A stretch of 64,000 nucleotides of DNA from Erythroxylum novogranatense. Taxonomy: Eukaryota > Streptophyta > Magnoliopsida > Malpighiales > Erythroxylaceae. The stretch is from contig CM057225.1 of the NCBI GenBank assembly GCA_029891385.1, positions 11,032,060-11,096,059 of the forward strand, written 5' to 3'. The position numbers and the translations under genes are program-made. The stretch's first letter is position 1. Each line of letters opens with the position of its first letter. The notes beneath the pieces were generated by a model. That model was not told where the DNA came from and searched no databases. It worked only from the letters and a program-made list of their open reading frames with translations. Positions 60,717 through 64,000 of this stretch are shown in pieces.

Positions 60717-63640
60717 TGTAACATCCCGACCCTAATGGGAAGGGTATATGGGTCTATTTGGTCAGGCTAGTAATTTGCATTTCATATTTCTGAACATTTA
60801 TTTGGACTCTGATTTATAGAGGACTGAGTCTTTTGGCACATGCACATATAGGTACATGTATTCATGACTTTTTCCCGGCATTTGATTGTGTAAATGATTT
60901 GAATTATGAATTTGTGAGATAATTAGATTGGTTTATGATATTTTGGGAATCATAGAATAATTGGGTGTGAATAGTAGAATTAGAATTATACTAGAGTGAT
61001 CGCAAAGTGACAGTGAACGTTAGGAAAAGTTTTGGTATAATTAGGAGAAAATGTCCGGACCGGAAATTCTCCGAGTGGCGAACCGATTGACTGAATAGGA
61101 CCGAAATAATTGTCTAATGATAATGGAAATGTAGAATTACGATTATTGAAATTAATTTGAGAAGCCATTGAATTTGAAGACAAATTGGATTGAAAATGAT
61201 CGTGATCAGAGTGGTAGATTTAAATGTTTTGCGAGGAAAAAGACCAGAGACTTAAGTGATTATCCTTTAAATGCCTTAGGTTTTAAAATTGGAGAAAAAG
61301 CTTTCCTCTTCTCCTTCCTAGGGCATGATCGTTTCCCTTCCTCCTTCGACGATTTTGATCCTCCTCCACCCACGATTGTTGCTTGTTACTTCCTCTTTCT
61401 GTGCGTAGATGGCTTGATGCTTGAGGAAGATGAAGATTTGTTGAGTTTTAAGGGTGGAAATCGTGGGAGATAGAGGAAGGTAAAGGGAGTTGGACGATTT
61501 TCGGAAATAAGAGGATTTGAGTTTGTTTTGGTAAGTAAAATGATTTAATGTTGTGATTATTGTGTTTAAAGCATGCATAGGGGTTAATTGTTAAAGATTT
61601 GAGTGTTTAAGTTGGGTTAATCTTGGTTTTAGAGAGAAAGCTCGAAAATCGATCGGAGAAGACGATGTGGGCGCGCGTCACGACGTCTGAAAAAGGCCTC
61701 ACCGCGGCGAGAAAATGCGTGCTTTCGCCGTGACGAAAGCAAGCGGGACGCCATGGCGAACCTTTTCCTCTACGTCATGGCGAGTCCGATGGAGGTGTTC
61801 GCATGGCGAATGGTTCCCACGCCATGATGACGACTTTACACGCCGCGGCGAGAGATGTTAGGTCGCGGCGAGGGACGAATTTCTGAAAGTTGGGTTTTAA
61901 TTTATGGGGCATAACTAATTGTGTAGACCTCCTATTGAGGTGATGTTTGATTCGTTATGATCTAGAGAACGAGGTCTACGTTTGAGGAAAAGAATGAGAG
62001 TTTGATTTCGGCTTTTAGAGATCTCATCTAGTGAAAGAAATTTATGAATGTGATTGTATTGCAACCTAAGAATAGTTTCCTGATAATTGGGTTTCAATTA
62101 TGAGATTTTCGAGTATGTGAATTCAGCGGAATTGGAGTCTTTAATAGAGAATTTGATTTAGTTCAAAATGAAAATTGGTTTTGAAAATTGGCAAATGGAA
62201 CTTATTGGTATAAACAAAATTGGTAAGCTCTACGGCGTGTTATTGAATCGAAATGAGCCGATATTGATCAAGTGAGTGAAAGTGAGATACTGAGTAAAAG
62301 AAAGTGGAAAGTGGGAAATGGTACCAGGAAAATCATGAATAGGCATAGTACATCTTTTATTTAAGGCATGTGCATCATTAATTATTTTTGACTGTGCATT
62401 TTGTAATGAATGAAATTATTGATTGTTATAGAGCCGATGGATCCATAATCCACGGACAATCTTTGGAGCTTCGAGCAGCATGACTAGGAAGTTCAGGTGA
62501 GTAACCTAGTTGGTTTCTCAGCTTATATGTGATTAATTGTATGTTTTTACGCCATGTGGAGTTAAGGATGGATATATGTGTGACTGCTTTTGATTGATTT
62601 CGGGCCATGGGTGCTCGAAATATTGAATTGTGATATTGAAGTGTAAATGAGAATAGATGTGTATAAGTGCATTTGTGAATTGAATTGTAAATGTATTAGC
62701 GAAATGAATGAAAAGTGCATATGACCGAAATGCTGGACCAAAGGTCCGAAGAAATGAAAAGTGATATCGAAATGGAAAGTGACATATGCATTCATGCATA
62801 ATTGAACGATCAGATAAAGATAGTTGTTGACCTGAGACGCCACTGTACTGAACCGAGCTTTGAGTTTGAGGGGACTAGTGCATACCCAGAGGACTCTCCT
62901 ATCCCTAATGTGAGTGGGCAGTAGTGCATACCCACAGGGCTCACCTACTCGCCAAAAATGCGAATATTGTTACTGAACTGAGAGGAGTTAGTGCATACCC
63001 TGAGGGCTCTCCTACTCCCTAGACGCGTCCGATTTCTGATAAGTAATAGGCGCTCAGTCACAACAACGAAATGAAAATGGAAAAATGTCACATGTGCATC
63101 ATATATATGAAAGATTAAATGCGATTTGTGTGAAAGGCAATACGCCTTATATGTGTGAAATTGGTAATGCATGGATTAATTTGAGATAATGTGATATTAT
63201 GAGATACATGTGAATTATTGTATATGCATGAGTTGGGTGAACCATCAATGATGGTTTCATCGAGTTCGCAAACTCACCCAACATTGCAACTATTTTTCAG
63301 AATCGAAGAGTACCCGTTAGTAAGGCGGGAGTATGTTTGCGGATTAGTGAAGGTTAGAGTTCGTCGGGATCGATTCGATTCGCATTGCATGTCTTTATTT
63401 TTGTAATAAAGTGTTTATTTGTATTTGTGATATTGACCTCGGTGGTTTGTTGAAAATGGGTGTATTGAAATTGAATGTGATTGAATGAGTAACCAATTTG
63501 GGCATAGAATTCCGCACTTATGTTATAAAAAGTAATGTACCGATTTCTGAATGAGTGGTTAGCACGCCACCCTCGCGTGGCACGGATTCGGATATCACTG
63601 TAGATGTCGGGTTCGGGTCTTGCGGGTGTGGGGTGTTACA
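60717..63640 (+). mobile_element. Solo LTR, 2.92 kb
   Basis: It begins TGTAACATCCCGACCC and ends GGGGTGTTACA, so TGTAACA and TGTTACA form the short terminal inverted repeat. TTACG flanks it exactly on both sides (60712-60716 and 63641-63645), a perfect 5-base target duplication. There is no primer-binding site, gag or pol. It is therefore a solo LTR left by recombination of a Ty3/gypsy-type element with long LTRs. It contains a GC-rich CGACG motif block (61670-61870) and a three-copy minisatellite (about 62874-63025). Confidence 0.82.
62874..63025 (+). repeat. Minisatellite in the solo LTR
   Basis: Three copies of a motif beginning TAGTGCATACCC and ending in a CTCCTAYTC-like string start near 62876, 62924 and 62989. 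They are separated by unlike spacers. Confidence 0.6.
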
Positions 63641-63876
63641 TTACGAGGAACTGGACTGTTGTTCATCGATTTGTCTATCGAGATGGCAACAGATGCGCCG
63701 ACTGGATGGCCAATTATGCGGAGCAGTTGGCCGATGGAGTTATTTATTTTGATTCCACACCTACAAGGTGCCACTTGATCCTTCTAGAGGATCTTTTGGG
63801 AACTCGTTTCTCCCGCTTAGTCATGTAATTTGTACTGCTCATTTCTCTATATTAAAAAAATAAAAATAAAAAGTGA
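63641..63876 (+). pseudogene. LINE ORF2 end and A-rich tail (right piece)
   Basis: Resumes the RNase H-like domain with RNWTVVHRFVYRDGNRCAD, WMANYAEQ and LLEDLLGTRFSRLVM, with a stop at 63826-63828. HRFVYRDGNRCADWMAN is the conserved final block of plant LINE RNase H domains. An A-rich tail (ATTAAAAAAATAAAAAT, about 63850-63876) marks the 3' end of the LINE. Confidence 0.8.
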
Positions 63877-64000
63877 GTAGTTAGTTGTTGATTATGATTA
63901 TAGGGGTAATGGTTTGATATCCCACTTTGGAGGAATCCTCCATACCCCCCCATTTAGTAGAGGAATGAAAATCATTCCTTAGTAGAGACTCATTTTACTA
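63877..64000. other. Right window edge, unassigned
   Basis: A short stretch with small inverted phrases (TTTGGAGGAATCCTCCA) that may belong to another repeat continuing past the window. Too little is visible to name it. Confidence 0.3.

Overview
The window is nuclear DNA of a flowering plant, probably a woody rosid eudicot. It is AT-rich, with genes split by many short GT-AG introns, long intergenic spaces and many transposable elements. The genus cannot be fixed from the sequence alone. I found no CRISPR array, operon or bacterial feature. Four ordinary host genes are supported. (1) A small DREB-type AP2/ERF repressor with a C-terminal EAR motif, RAP2.1-like, minus strand, 6980-7438. (2) A membrane-anchored SPRY-domain protein in two exons, plus strand, 16517-18390. 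(3) A complete 24-exon kinesin-4 of the FRA1/KIN-4A type, plus strand, 42412-51930. (4) An LRR receptor-like pseudokinase in two exons, minus strand, 54680-57064. They are separately transcribed and show no sign of working as one unit. Layout from left to right: 1-6979 is non-genic, with a Mutator-like foldback MITE (2064-2231) and a tandem duplication (3957-4984). The ERF gene follows, then a tandem TRIM array (8468-9030). A compact non-autonomous Ty3/gypsy-type LTR element (10561-13631) has matching target duplications and a broken gene running antisense to it. The SPRY gene is followed by a tRNA-derived SINE (18814-19035) and a decayed PIF/Harbinger relic (about 19985-21195). Next come two large sister PIF/Harbinger DNA transposons (23308-29346 and 30810-38334), each flanked by TTA. 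The KIN-4A gene carries a copia-type LTR fragment, bounded by an inverted repeat, inside intron 16. After the pseudokinase gene the window ends in a nest: a truncated LINE is split by an LTR element, which was itself hit by a 2.9 kb solo LTR with a perfect TTACG duplication. The most interesting system is the PIF/Harbinger pair. Besides the usual MYB/SANT-like gene and DDE transposase, each copy carries a third gene on the same strand. It encodes a domain resembling the RNase H1 N-terminal/viroplasmin nucleic-acid-binding fold, followed by a C-terminal hydrophobic tail. The third gene is intact in element 1, where the transposase is dead: its first catalytic Asp is changed to Asn, and it has frameshifts and a stop. 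Both copies also share two hairpins at equivalent places, one of them across the start of the MYB-like gene.
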